From positions 62,001-126,000 of the forward strand of contig NZ_CP136759.1 in assembly GCF_032931615.1 (NCBI RefSeq): a DNA stretch of 64,000 nucleotides, given 5' to 3'. The position numbers and the translations under genes are program-made. Shown here in pieces: positions 43,351-52,674 of the stretch; the stretch's first letter is position 1, and the number at the start of each line of letters is the position of its first letter. Origin of the DNA: Palleronia sp. LCG004. Its GTDB lineage: Bacteria; Pseudomonadota; Alphaproteobacteria; Rhodobacterales; Rhodobacteraceae. The notes beneath the pieces were generated by a model. That model saw only the letters and a program-made list of their open reading frames with translations, was not told where the DNA came from and did not search any database.

Positions 43351-45555
43351 ATGATTCATTCTCCGAGTGCCGAGCTCTCGATTTTCGAGGAGCGCTACAG
43401 CGAGGCTGGATTGTTCCGGCGCTATGCGCGCGGCCGCATACGCAATTTCTGGAACAGGCAATTGTTCGTCGCGATGGCGGCGTTCAGCCTGTCGCTGGTC
43501 GTCACGCCGGTCTTCGCGTTCGTGGCCCTTCCGGTCATCGCCGTCACCGATGCGCTCGACTGCATCTTCCTGAGACGGTTGCTGCGTCTCTATCCCAGCG
43601 GTCCGATCTCGCACAGCGCTTCGCGCGAGATGGAGCTGATGGCGGGGCTGTCGTCCTTCTGCGTGAGCGTCGCGGTCATGCTGGCGATCGCCAGCTTCCT
43701 GACCCCGGACGTGGTCATCGTCATGATCGCGCTGTCCGCGGGTGGGGTGCTGAACGCCTTGCTGACCTATTCCTATGCGCCGCGAATCGCCGTCCTGCGC
43801 GCGGGTGGCGTGGTCTGCGGGATGATCGTACTGCTGATTTACCTTTTCGAGATCGCGGGGTTCGGCACGACCGCCGTGGTCCTGAATACCGGCGCGTCGG
43901 TCATGGCGCTGTTCCTGGTGGTGGTCGCGGCATGCGATCTGCATCGCGGCTTCGTGCGGCGCGTGAAATGGCAGCGCAACATGCTCAGGCGCGGGGTCGA
44001 GCTGGAGGCCGCGCACAGGTCGCTGAAGACCCAGACCGAGCTTGCCACCCGGTTGTCGAAGGCCACGCAATCGGTAAATGACCTGATCCTGATCGCGGAT
44101 GCCGACGGCCGGATCGAATTCGTGAACGATGCCTTCGTCCGGATGACGGGGTGGAGGGAAGAGGATCTGACAGGAGAGACCTGCCGGGACTTCTTTGCCG
44201 ACGTGGCCCCGGCATTGCGGCTGGAGATCTCGCGGGCGATCAACCAGCACGAGATGCTCCGGACCGAGCTGTGCCTTAAGGATGGCGACGGCGACATGCG
44301 GTGGTTCGAGGCGGAGATCGCACCGCTCGTCGATCGCGATCGTCTGACCGGCCACATCAACGTGATGCGGGATGTCACCGACAAGAAACAGAAGGAGCGC
44401 GAGCTCGAGGCCGCGCGGCTCGAGGCGGAGGAGAGCCTGAGGGTGAAGGGCAATTTCCTCGCCATGATGAGCCACGAGATCCGCACGCCGTTGCACGGGA
44501 TCCTCGCGACCACCGACCTGCTGGAGCGGACCGGGATCGACGAGACGCAGCGCACCTATATCGAGACGCTGAAATGCTCGGGCTCGGCGCTTCTCGACAT
44601 CATCAACATGGTGCTCGACGTCACGGCTCTCGAACGGGGACGGATGGTTCTCGCGCGTGATCCGTTCGATCCCGCGGCCTGCCTCAGGGAGGTGGTGGGC
44701 CTCATGCGGGCGCTGGCGGAACAGAAGGGAATCGATCTGGTCCTGACGCTCGACGACGGGCTGCCGGCCGGCATGCTGGGCGATGCGGGCCGCCTGCGCC
44801 AGATCCTGCTGAACCTCGTCGGAAACGCGTTGAAGTTCACGCAGGAGGGGCAGATCCGCGTCCGGGCACGCCGGAAGGGGGAGGAAATGATCCTGTCGGT
44901 CGAGGACACCGGCATCGGGATCTCTCCCGACCGGCTCGAGAAGATCTTCGACAGTTTCGCGCAGGAGGACGAGGATCGCGGCCGCCGGTTCGGTGGAACG
45001 GGGCTCGGCCTGTCGATCTCGCTGCAGCTGATCCAGCGGATGGGCGGCGACATCAGGGTCGAGAGCCGGTTGACGGAAGGATCGACCTTCACGGTCACGC
45101 TGCCCATCGCCGAGGCGGAGCTGCCCGCCGCCGAAACGGCAGTAGCCGAGCCCGCGGCGGGAGCCTTCGAGGGGATCCGCATGCTGGTGGCCGAAGACAA
45201 CAAGACGAACCGGTTCCTCCTCGAACGGCTGCTGAAGGGCACGGATATCGAGCTGCATTTCGCGACCGACGGGTTCGAGGCGGTCGAGCTTGCCCGGACA
45301 CTTTCGCCGCAGCTCATCCTGATGGACGTGTCGATGCCGGGCATGGACGGATGCGAGGCGACGCGGACGATCCGATGCGGCGAGCGTGCCGACCGGCCGC
45401 GCGTGCCGATCATCGCCCTGACCGCCAACGCCTTCGAAAGCGACCGGCAGGCATGTCTCGAAGCGGGGATGGACGACATCCTGCACAAGCCCATCGACCG
45501 CAAGACGCTTCTCGCCGCGATCGCGAATATCGGAATGAACCGCGCTGCGGCCTGA
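43351..45555 (+). CDS. Membrane-bound hybrid sensor histidine kinase
   Basis: 734 residues. The N-terminal region (to about 210) has six hydrophobic spans (FVAMAAFSLSLVVTPVFAF onward) and no large periplasmic domain, so it may sense within the membrane. A PAS domain (about 240-350; LILIADADGRIEFVNDAFVR) follows. The HisKA box has His375 in MSHEIRTPLHGI; the HATPase domain has NLVGNALKFT, VEDTGIGI and GGTGLGLSISLQ. A receiver domain (about 609-728) has Asp659 in LILMDVSMPG. No response regulator or HPt protein is encoded nearby, so output must pass to a distant phosphotransferase. Confidence 0.93.
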   Translation: MIHSPSAELSIFEERYSEAGLFRRYARGRIRNFWNRQLFVAMAAFSLSLVVTPVFAFVALPVIAVTDALDCIFLRRLLRLYPSGPISHSASREMELMAGLSSFCVSVAVMLAIASFLTPDVVIVMIALSAGGVLNALLTYSYAPRIAVLRAGGVVCGMIVLLIYLFEIAGFGTTAVVLNTGASVMALFLVVVAACDLHRGFVRRVKWQRNMLRRGVELEAAHRSLKTQTELATRLSKATQSVNDLILIADADGRIEFVNDAFVRMTGWREEDLTGETCRDFFADVAPALRLEISRAINQHEMLRTELCLKDGDGDMRWFEAEIAPLVDRDRLTGHINVMRDVTDKKQKERELEAARLEAEESLRVKGNFLAMMSHEIRTPLHGILATTDLLERTGIDETQRTYIETLKCSGSALLDIINMVLDVTALERGRMVLARDPFDPAACLREVVGLMRALAEQKGIDLVLTLDDGLPAGMLGDAGRLRQILLNLVGNALKFTQEGQIRVRARRKGEEMILSVEDTGIGISPDRLEKIFDSFAQEDEDRGRRFGGTGLGLSISLQLIQRMGGDIRVESRLTEGSTFTVTLPIAEAELPAAETAVAEPAAGAFEGIRMLVAEDNKTNRFLLERLLKGTDIELHFATDGFEAVELARTLSPQLILMDVSMPGMDGCEATRTIRCGERADRPRVPIIALTANAFESDRQACLEAGMDDILHKPIDRKTLLAAIANIGMNRAAA

Positions 45556-45670
45556 TGCCGCACGGCGCGCCCGTGTGATTTGACAAATATCGCCGATCGG
45601 CCGATGGGGCGCGGTCAGAGCGGTAGCGGCAACACGCGAACCGCGTGCGCCCGACCTTCAGCGAGGATAC

Positions 45671-46723
45671 GTGACCGCAATGACCGCATTCCATCGCCTT
45701 CTCCTGATCGCGTTTCTCGTGCCGTCGCTTGCCGCGGCGCAGGAGCAGATCCTGCGTCCCGTCAAGCTGATGGAACTCGCGGCGGGCGACGGGATCGTCG
45801 AACGTCAGTTCTTCGGACGGGTGCGCGCGCGCGATACGGTGGACCTGGCCTTTCAGGTGGGCGGTCAGATCGTCGAGTTTCCCGTGGCCGAGGGGGCGCC
45901 GCTTCCGGCCGGAACGCTGGTCGCGCAGCTGAACTCCGAGCCCTTCGAGAGGGGATTGCGCCGGGCGGAGGTGAACCTCGCCAAGGCCGAGCGCGATCTT
46001 GCCCGCCTGCGCGAGTTGTCGGGATCAAGTGTCTCGGACGTGCAGATCCGCGACGCCGAGACGACGCGCGACCTGGCCGAGATTGCGGCCGAGGAGGCGC
46101 GCGACGCGCTCGAGGACGCGACGCTCAGGACGACGTTCGACGCGCTGGTCGCGCGGCGCGAGGTGGCGAACCAGACGACGATCTCGGCCGGTCAGCCGGT
46201 CGTGCGGTTGCACGACATGTCGGAGCTTCGGGTCGATATCGACGTGCCCGAGGTGCTCTTCCGCGAGGCCGACGGCACCAGCATCACGTTCGAGGCGAGC
46301 TTTCCGGGATCTTCCGAGAGCTACGATCTGGTACTGCGGGAATTCGAGGCGGAGACGACCGACATCACGCAGACCTTCACGATCACGCTCGCCTTCGACG
46401 AGGAGGTGCCGTCCTGGGTCCTGCCCGGCGCGACCGCGACCGTGACCGCGCGGCTGGAGGACGAGGCCGACGACCTGATCGTCCCCGAGGGCGCGATCGT
46501 GTTCGATGCGGCCCGCGATCCGGGCGTCATGGTGTTCGAGCCATCGCAGGACGATCCCGATCTGGGCGTCGTCAATCGTGTCCCGGTCGCCATCTCGGTC
46601 AACGACGATGCCGGGATCGTGCTGACCGAAGGCCCGGAACCGGGTGCCTTCATCGTGAGCTCGGGGGCGAGCCAGCTCGAGGACGGACAGCGCGTCCGCC
46701 GCTATACCGGGCTCGGGAACTGA
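45671..46723 (+). CDS. RND efflux membrane-fusion protein
   Basis: 350 residues. A signal peptide (LLLIAFLVPSLAAAQ) has no lipobox. The barrel-sandwich hybrid is marked by FGRVRARDTVDLAFQVGGQI and an alpha-hairpin (EVNLAKAERDLARLREL). TTFDALVARREV closes the lipoyl half, and a beta-barrel with PGATATVTARLED follows. It bridges the RND pump to an outer-membrane channel not found nearby. The start may be GTG at 45671, with GAGG close upstream, or ATG at 45680. The pump gene begins 4 bases after the stop. Confidence 0.9.
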   Translation: MTAMTAFHRLLLIAFLVPSLAAAQEQILRPVKLMELAAGDGIVERQFFGRVRARDTVDLAFQVGGQIVEFPVAEGAPLPAGTLVAQLNSEPFERGLRRAEVNLAKAERDLARLRELSGSSVSDVQIRDAETTRDLAEIAAEEARDALEDATLRTTFDALVARREVANQTTISAGQPVVRLHDMSELRVDIDVPEVLFREADGTSITFEASFPGSSESYDLVLREFEAETTDITQTFTITLAFDEEVPSWVLPGATATVTARLEDEADDLIVPEGAIVFDAARDPGVMVFEPSQDDPDLGVVNRVPVAISVNDDAGIVLTEGPEPGAFIVSSGASQLEDGQRVRRYTGLGN

Positions 46724-46727
46724 GGCG

Positions 46728-49700
46728 ATGGGCATAGCGCGCGCGGCGATCGACCGGTCGCTCATTACCTGGATCCTGATGCTCGCCTGCGTGCTGGGCG
46801 GGCTCTGGGGCTTCGCGACGCTGGGCCGCCTCGAGGATCCGGCCTTCACCATCAAGAACGCGATCATCCTGACGCAATATCCCGGCGCCTCGGCCGAGGA
46901 GGTCGCGCGCGAGGTTTCCGAGCCGCTCGAATCGGCGATCCAGCAGATGTCCGAGGTCGACACGATCACCTCGTCGAACAAGCCGGGGCTCAGCCGCATC
47001 TCGGTCGAGATCAGCGACACGTTCGACGGCACCCAGTTGCCGCAGATCTGGGACAAGCTGAGGGCCCGGGTAGGAGATGCGCGCCGATCGCTTCCCTCGG
47101 ACGCGGCAGCGCCCATCGTCAACGACAGTTTCGGCGACGTCTACGGGATCTTCTACGCCGTCACGGCTCCGGGCTTCAGCGATTCCGAGATCCACGATAT
47201 CGGCGATTTCATGCGCCGCGAGATCCTCGCCGTCGAGGGCGTGGCCGACGTATCGGTATCGGGGCTGCCCGAGGAGGCGATCTTCGTCGAGCCCAACAAC
47301 GCGATCATCAGCAATCTCGGGATACCGCCGAACGCGATCGCGCAGGCGATCGAGACGTCGAACGCCGTCGTGCCGGCCGGATCGGTGCGACGCGCGGGGC
47401 AGGAGATCAGGCTGCAGGCCCCCGAGGGTTCGGGCACGGTGGAGGCGATCCGCGAACTGACCATCGGGATCGGCGGGCAGATCGTCGACATGACCGATTT
47501 CGCGACCGTCTCGCGGGGGCGGGTCGAGGACCCGTCGATGATCATCCGGCATGACGGCGTCGAGGCGTTCACGATCGGCGTGTCGGGGCAGGACGGGCTC
47601 AATATCGTCGATGTGGGCGAACGGGTGGATGCGCGGCTCGACATGCTGAGGGCCGACATTCCGGTGGGCGTCGACCTGCACCCGATCTACCAGCAGCACG
47701 AGGTGGTTCACGAGGCGTCGAACGCGTTCCTCGTCAACCTCGCCCTGTCGGTGGTGATCGTGGCAGCGGTGCTCGCGCTTTTCATGGGATGGCGCGCGGC
47801 GGTCGTGGTGGGCACGACCCTGTTCCTGACGGTGGTGGGGACCATCGCCTTCATGGCCGTCTTCGGGATCGAGATGGAGCGGATCTCGCTCGGGGCGCTG
47901 ATCATCGCGATGGGGATGCTGGTCGACAACGCCATCGTGGTGGCCGAGGGCATGCAGAGCGACATGTCCGCCGGAAAGCCCTCGCGCGAGGCGGCGGAGG
48001 ATGTGGCGGGCAAGACGCAGATCCCGCTGCTGGGCGCGACCGTGATCGGCATCATGGCCTTTTCGGGGATCGGACTGTCGCCGGATGCGACGGGCGAGTT
48101 CCTGTTCTCGCTCTTCGCGGTGATCGGGATCTCGCTGCTCTTGTCGTGGCTGCTGGCCATCACGGCGACGCCGCTTCTGGCGCATTACGTGTTCCGGCGC
48201 GGCACGGGCGAGGTCGGAAGCTATGACGGTCCGGTCTTCCGCAGCTATGCGGCCGTGCTGCGGCTGGCGCTGAGGCTGCGCTGGCTGGTGGTCGCCGGAC
48301 TGATCGGGATCACCGCCGCCTGTTACGTCGGCTTCGGCATGGTGGCCCAGCAATTCTTTCCCGACAGCAACACCCCCATCTTCTACGTGCATTACAAGCT
48401 GCCGCAGGGCGGCGACATCCGCGCGACGGCCGAGGACATGAGGGCGGTCGAGGACTGGCTGATGGAGCGCGACGAGGTCGTCGCGGCCACCACCTTCGTG
48501 GGCGGAGGGGCCACACGGTTCATGCTGACCTACGCCCCCGAGGAAGGGTTGAAGACCTACGGCCATATCATCATCCGGACGCGCAGCCTGGAGGACATCC
48601 CGCCGCTGCGCGCCGATCTGGAGGCGTTCGGGCGCGCGGCGTTGCCCGAAGGGGAATTCCGGACCGAGCGGCTGGCCTTCGGGCCGGGCACCGGCGCGCC
48701 CATCGCGGTGCGCTTTTCCGGACCGGACCCGGTCGTCCTGCGCGGGCTTGCCGACGAGGCCGCGACGCGGATGCGCGAGGGATCGGACAGGTTGCAGGAT
48801 CTGCGCACCGACTGGCGCGAGCGCGAGCTCACGCTCAGGCCTCTTTACGACGAGGGACGCGCGCAGACGGCGGGCGTCGCGCGCAACGACGTGGCCGACG
48901 CGCTCGCCATCGCGACCGAGGGCGTGACGGTCGGCACCTATCGCGAGAGCAGCCGCCTCATCCCGATCGTCGTGCGTTCGCCCGGTGCGGCGACCGAAGG
49001 GGGCAGCCACCTGTTCGATCAGCCGGTCTATTCGCAGGCTTCCGAAAGCTATGTGCCGCTCGCGCAGCTTCTCGACGGTTTCGGCTACGAGGCGCAGGAC
49101 ACGCTGATCCGCCGGCGCAACCGGGTGCCGACGATCAGCGTCCAGGCCGGCGTGCCGGCGGGGGTCAACGCCGATTCGGTCTTTCGGGAGATCCGCCCGA
49201 CGATCGAGGAGATGCAGATCCCCGAAGGCTACGTCATGGAATGGGGGGGCGAGTTCGAGAGCTCCAGCGACGCGCAGGAAAGCCTCGGCAGGCAGCTGCC
49301 GCTGTCGCTTCTGGCGATGGTGCTCATCTCGGTCCTGCTCTTCGGACGGCTGCGCCAACCGCTCGTCATCTGGCTGCTGGTGCCGATGGCGGTCAACGGG
49401 GTGGCGATCGGGCTGCTCGTCTCGGGGCTTCCCTTCTCGTTCACGGCGCTGCTGGGCCTCCTGAGCCTGTCGGGCATGCTCATCAAGAACGGCATCGTCC
49501 TTGTCGAGGAGATCGACCTCACCCGCGCCGAGGGCGTGCCCTTCACGCAGGCGGTGATCGAGGCATCGACATCGCGTCTCCGGCCCGTGGTGCTGGCCGC
49601 GGTCACGACGATCCTCGGGATGCTGCCGCTGCTCTGGGATGCGTTCTTCGCCTCGATGGCGGTAACGATCATGGGCGGGCTGGCCTTCGCGACCGTCCTG

Positions 49701-49781
49701 ACGCTGATTGCGGCACCGGTTTTCTACTATCTCTTCTTCCCGAAAGCCCGCCGGGAGGAGCAGGAAGCGGCCGCGGCCTGA
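46728..49781 (+). CDS. RND-family efflux pump (HAE1-like)
   Basis: 1017 residues, full length for an inner-membrane RND pump with 12 spans and two periplasmic loops. N-terminal RAAIDRSLITWILMLACVLGG is followed by QYPGASAEEVAREVSEPLE. The proton-relay span reads GMLVDNAIVVAEGMQ, with one Asp and an Asn where AcrB has two Asp, a variant common in this subgroup. LSLSGMLIKNGIVLVEEIDL and PVVLAAVTTILGMLPL fill the second half. It expels hydrophobic or cationic compounds using the proton gradient. No regulator is adjacent. Confidence 0.94.
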   Translation: MGIARAAIDRSLITWILMLACVLGGLWGFATLGRLEDPAFTIKNAIILTQYPGASAEEVAREVSEPLESAIQQMSEVDTITSSNKPGLSRISVEISDTFDGTQLPQIWDKLRARVGDARRSLPSDAAAPIVNDSFGDVYGIFYAVTAPGFSDSEIHDIGDFMRREILAVEGVADVSVSGLPEEAIFVEPNNAIISNLGIPPNAIAQAIETSNAVVPAGSVRRAGQEIRLQAPEGSGTVEAIRELTIGIGGQIVDMTDFATVSRGRVEDPSMIIRHDGVEAFTIGVSGQDGLNIVDVGERVDARLDMLRADIPVGVDLHPIYQQHEVVHEASNAFLVNLALSVVIVAAVLALFMGWRAAVVVGTTLFLTVVGTIAFMAVFGIEMERISLGALIIAMGMLVDNAIVVAEGMQSDMSAGKPSREAAEDVAGKTQIPLLGATVIGIMAFSGIGLSPDATGEFLFSLFAVIGISLLLSWLLAITATPLLAHYVFRRGTGEVGSYDGPVFRSYAAVLRLALRLRWLVVAGLIGITAACYVGFGMVAQQFFPDSNTPIFYVHYKLPQGGDIRATAEDMRAVEDWLMERDEVVAATTFVGGGATRFMLTYAPEEGLKTYGHIIIRTRSLEDIPPLRADLEAFGRAALPEGEFRTERLAFGPGTGAPIAVRFSGPDPVVLRGLADEAATRMREGSDRLQDLRTDWRERELTLRPLYDEGRAQTAGVARNDVADALAIATEGVTVGTYRESSRLIPIVVRSPGAATEGGSHLFDQPVYSQASESYVPLAQLLDGFGYEAQDTLIRRRNRVPTISVQAGVPAGVNADSVFREIRPTIEEMQIPEGYVMEWGGEFESSSDAQESLGRQLPLSLLAMVLISVLLFGRLRQPLVIWLLVPMAVNGVAIGLLVSGLPFSFTALLGLLSLSGMLIKNGIVLVEEIDLTRAEGVPFTQAVIEASTSRLRPVVLAAVTTILGMLPLLWDAFFASMAVTIMGGLAFATVLTLIAAPVFYYLFFPKARREEQEAAAA

Positions 49782-49857
49782 GCGACGGCCATCGCCGCTT
49801 CACGCCACCGCGCCGCATGTCTATCCTCGCGCGACTGATCATTGCGCGGGGAAAGAC

Positions 49858-50739
49858 ATGGATTTGCGACTGGGCCTTATCGGCGATCACATCACACGGT
49901 CGCGCGCGCCGCGCCTGCACAGGCTGGCCGGGGGGCAGAGCGGTATCGATGTCCGGTACGACAGCCTGATCCCCGCCGATCTGGGGCAGGGGTTCGACGA
50001 GATCCTCGATGCATGCGGGAAGGGCGGCTATCGCGGGGTCAACGTGACCTATCCCTACAAGGAACGCGCCGCCGCGCTGGTGCCGGTCGAGGATCCGCTG
50101 GTCCAGGCGATGGGCGCGATCAATACCGTGATCTTCGGCGAGGATGGCCCGGTCGGGTACAACACCGACCATACGGGCTTCATCGCGGCCTATGAGCGGA
50201 CGCGCGGCAAGGCCGAACCGGGGGTCTGCCTGATGATCGGAGCTGGGGGAGCCGGACGCGCGGTGGCCTTCGCGCTGGCCGCGCTGGGATTGCGGGAATT
50301 GCGGCTCGTCGATCTCGATATCGGCCGTGCCGAACGTCTTGCCCTCGACCTGCAGGAGGCACGTCCGGAAGTGATCGTCCGCATCGGTCCCGATCCGGTC
50401 TCCATGGCCGAGGGGGCGCATGGCATCCTCAATTGCACGCCGCTCGGGATGGACGACAATCAGGATGCGGCGCTCGGGGCCGAGGCGATGGAGGGCGCGG
50501 AATGGGTCTTCGACGCGGTCTATACGCCGCGCGACACGCCGTTCCTGAAGGGGGCCGCGACGGCCGGTTGCCAGATCGTCCCGGGATGGGAGCTGTTCTT
50601 CTATCAGGGGGTGCATGCCTGGACGCTTTTCGCGGATCGTCAGCTCGACGAGGATCGGCTGCGACGCGACCTGTTGGCCGAGGAGGAGGCCGGGTCGGCA
50701 CCGGGCGCACCGGGCGCGCCGGGTGCGGATAATTCGTGA
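49858..50739 (+). CDS. Quinate/shikimate dehydrogenase-like protein
   Basis: 293 residues of the AroE superfamily. The catalytic Lys (VNVTYPYKE), INTVIFGE, GYNTDHTGF with its catalytic Asp, the Rossmann motif GAGGAGRAVAFAL, NCTPLGM and FFYQGVHAW are intact. The substrate loop reads TRSRAPRLHRLAGG, not the SLSP..HN of biosynthetic AroE, and looks closer to the NAD-dependent quinate/shikimate dehydrogenases of the corynebacterial type. A Gly-Ala-Pro-rich tail (GSAPGAPGAPGADNS) ends the protein. GGGGAAAGAC precedes ATG at 49858. It lies 77 bases upstream of phnD and could be cotranscribed with the phn genes. Confidence 0.85.
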   Translation: MDLRLGLIGDHITRSRAPRLHRLAGGQSGIDVRYDSLIPADLGQGFDEILDACGKGGYRGVNVTYPYKERAAALVPVEDPLVQAMGAINTVIFGEDGPVGYNTDHTGFIAAYERTRGKAEPGVCLMIGAGGAGRAVAFALAALGLRELRLVDLDIGRAERLALDLQEARPEVIVRIGPDPVSMAEGAHGILNCTPLGMDDNQDAALGAEAMEGAEWVFDAVYTPRDTPFLKGAATAGCQIVPGWELFFYQGVHAWTLFADRQLDEDRLRRDLLAEEEAGSAPGAPGAPGADNS

Positions 50740-50816
50740 CGGAACGGCCTCGGCCTGTCACGCTGGCGTTACATACATCTTTCATTAACCCGGCAACCAA
50801 ACCGGAGAGGACCGAG

Positions 50817-51770
50817 ATGATTTCGAAATATTCCGCATTGATCGGTGTCGTTGCGCTGGGCCTTGGCGTTCCCGCCCATGCGCAGTTCCAGCTCAGCGAC
50901 CGCTACAGCGACGAAGACGGCGATCTCATGGCCGATGTCCCGAGCGACGAAAGCGACCTGATCGACCCGTCGACGCTGATCTTCTCCTATACGCCCGTCG
51001 AGGATCCGGCGGTCTACGAAGGGGTCTGGGAGGGTTTTCTCGATCACCTGTCCGAGGTGACGGGCAAGGACGTCCAGTTCTTCCCGGTGCAGAACAACGC
51101 GGCCCAGATCGAGGCGATGCGCGCCGGCCGCCTGCACGTGGCGGGCGTGAACACGGGCGGCACGCCGCTTGCCGTGGCTTGCGCGGGCTTTCGGCCCTTT
51201 GCGATGATGGCGGCCAATGACGGGTCGTTCGGCTACGAGATGGAGATCATCACCTATCCCGATTCCGGCATCGAGAGCGTCGAGGACATCGCAGGCAAGA
51301 CGATGACCTTCACCTCCGAGACGTCGAATTCGGGCAACAAGGCCCCTTCGGCGATCCTCGAGACGGAGTTCGGCCTGACCGCCGGAGAGGATTTCGACGT
51401 GAGCTATTCGGGCGCGCACGATTCGTCGGTCCTGGGTGTCGTCAATCAGGACTACGAGGCCGCGGCGGTCGCGAATTCGGTCCTGAACCGGATGCTGGAA
51501 CGGGACGTGGTGAGCCGGGACCAGATCGAGACGATCTATACCTCCGAGACCTTCCCGACGACCGCCTACGGCACGGTCTACAACCTCACGCCCGAACTTC
51601 AGGACAGCATCCGCGAGGCATTCATGAGCTTCGATTGGGAAGGCACCGCGCTCGCCCAGGAATTCCTCCAGAGCGGCGAGGAGCAGTTCATCGAGATCTC
51701 GTTCAAGGACGACTGGGCCGTGATCCGCACGATCGACGAGGCGAACGGCGTGACCTACGAGTGCAACTGA
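50817..51770 (+). CDS. phnD: Phosphonate-type ABC binding protein
   Basis: 317 residues. A signal peptide (IGVVALGLGVPAHAQ) is followed by the PhnD fold: LIFSYTPVEDPAVYEGVWEG, VQFFPVQNNAAQIEAMRAGR and the phosphonate-pocket segment TSETSNSGNKAPSAILE. SGAHDSSVLGVVNQDYEAAA is also typical. It binds phosphonate, phosphite or a related oxyanion in the periplasm. GAGAGGACCGAG precedes ATG at 50817. It is followed by a stable hairpin and phnC. No C-P lyase genes are present, so the transported compound is not settled. Confidence 0.93.
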   Translation: MISKYSALIGVVALGLGVPAHAQFQLSDRYSDEDGDLMADVPSDESDLIDPSTLIFSYTPVEDPAVYEGVWEGFLDHLSEVTGKDVQFFPVQNNAAQIEAMRAGRLHVAGVNTGGTPLAVACAGFRPFAMMAANDGSFGYEMEIITYPDSGIESVEDIAGKTMTFTSETSNSGNKAPSAILETEFGLTAGEDFDVSYSGAHDSSVLGVVNQDYEAAAVANSVLNRMLERDVVSRDQIETIYTSETFPTTAYGTVYNLTPELQDSIREAFMSFDWEGTALAQEFLQSGEEQFIEISFKDDWAVIRTIDEANGVTYECN

Positions 51771-51789
51771 CGTTTTTCGGTGACAGAGC

Positions 51790-51821
51790 GCAGGTGGGCG
51801 GCCAAAGTGCCGCCCACCTGC
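51790..51821 (+). terminator. Perfect 13-bp hairpin between phnD and phnC
   Basis: GCAGGTGGGCGGC (51790-51802) pairs with GCCGCCCACCTGC (51809-51821) around a 6-base loop, 20 bases after the phnD stop. No U-tract follows. Such hairpins after binding-protein genes protect the upstream message or attenuate the downstream genes, giving an excess of binding protein over ATPase and permease. Confidence 0.75.
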
Positions 51822-51855
51822 ACTTGATGCATACCTGCGACCGGAGATCCGCGCG

Positions 51856-52674
51856 ATGCTGAAGCTCGAAGGGCTGTCGAAGACCTACGCCACCGGCGAC
51901 ACTGCGCTTGGCGATGTGAACCTCGAGGTCGAAAAGGGCCAGATCGTCGGCCTGATCGGGCCATCGGGTGCGGGCAAGTCGACGCTCATCCGCTGCATCA
52001 ACCGCCTGGTCGAGCCGACCAAGGGCAAGGTGATTCTGGGCGAGGTGGATCTCGCCCGGCTCGGCAAGTCGGAACTGCGCCGGCAACGGCGGCGGATCGG
52101 CATGATCTTTCAGGAATACGCGCTGGTCGAGCGTCTGACGGTGATGGAGAACGTACTGTCGGGGCGGCTCGGCTACGTTCCGTTCTGGCGCAGCTTCCTT
52201 CGCCGCTATCCCGGCCGCGACGTGCAGAATGCCTATCGCCTGCTCGACCGGGTGGGGCTGATCGATCATGCCGACAAGCGGGCCGACGCGTTGTCGGGCG
52301 GCCAGAGGCAGCGCGTGGGTATCGCGCGCGCACTGGCGCAGGAGCCGGAACTGCTGCTGGTGGACGAGCCGACCGCCAGCCTCGATCCGAAGACGAGCCG
52401 CCAGATCATGCGCCTTCTGACCGAGATCTGCGACGAGAGGGGCTTGCCCGCGATCGTCAATATCCACGACGTGCCCCTCGCGCAGCAATTCGTGCAGCGC
52501 ATCGTCGGGCTGCGCGCAGGCCGCATCGTGTTCGACGGGCGGCCCGACCAGCTGAGCCAGTCCGTCCTGACCGAAATCTACGGGGCCGAGGATTGGGACG
52601 CGATGCGCAAGGAGGATGCGGAGCAGAAGGCCGCCGAGGAGGACGATCGCACGCGTCTCGAGGCGATCGCCTGA
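51856..52674 (+). CDS. phnC: Phosphonate-type ABC ATPase
   Basis: 272 residues. Walker [21 protein letters not shown] lies near residues 35-54, with [20 protein letters not shown]. The PhnC hallmark [11 protein letters not shown] is followed by the signature [15 protein letters not shown], Walker [17 protein letters not shown] and [12 protein letters not shown]. It drives the two PhnE permeases. The C-terminal tail ([20 protein letters not shown]) is charged and longer than usual. The stop overlaps the phnE start by one base. Confidence 0.95.
   Translation: MLKLEGLSKTYATGDTALGDVNLEVEKGQIVGLIGPSGAGKSTLIRCINRLVEPTKGKVILGEVDLARLGKSELRRQRRRIGMIFQEYALVERLTVMENVLSGRLGYVPFWRSFLRRYPGRDVQNAYRLLDRVGLIDHADKRADALSGGQRQRVGIARALAQEPELLLVDEPTASLDPKTSRQIMRLLTEICDERGLPAIVNIHDVPLAQQFVQRIVGLRAGRIVFDGRPDQLSQSVLTEIYGAEDWDAMRKEDAEQKAAEEDDRTRLEAIA

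Noticed and set aside
45580..45608. Promoter for the RND efflux operon based on TTGACA at 45580-45585
   Set aside because: No acceptable -10 box occurs at 16-18 base spacing, so the match is not supportable alone.
46650..49358. A minus-strand frame of about 900 codons opposite the RND pump gene, and a similar one opposite the nuclease gene (35074-37635)
   Set aside because: Both are GC-driven antisense shadows. Their products are Arg/Asp/His-rich with no family pattern, while the opposite strand encodes clear full-length proteins.
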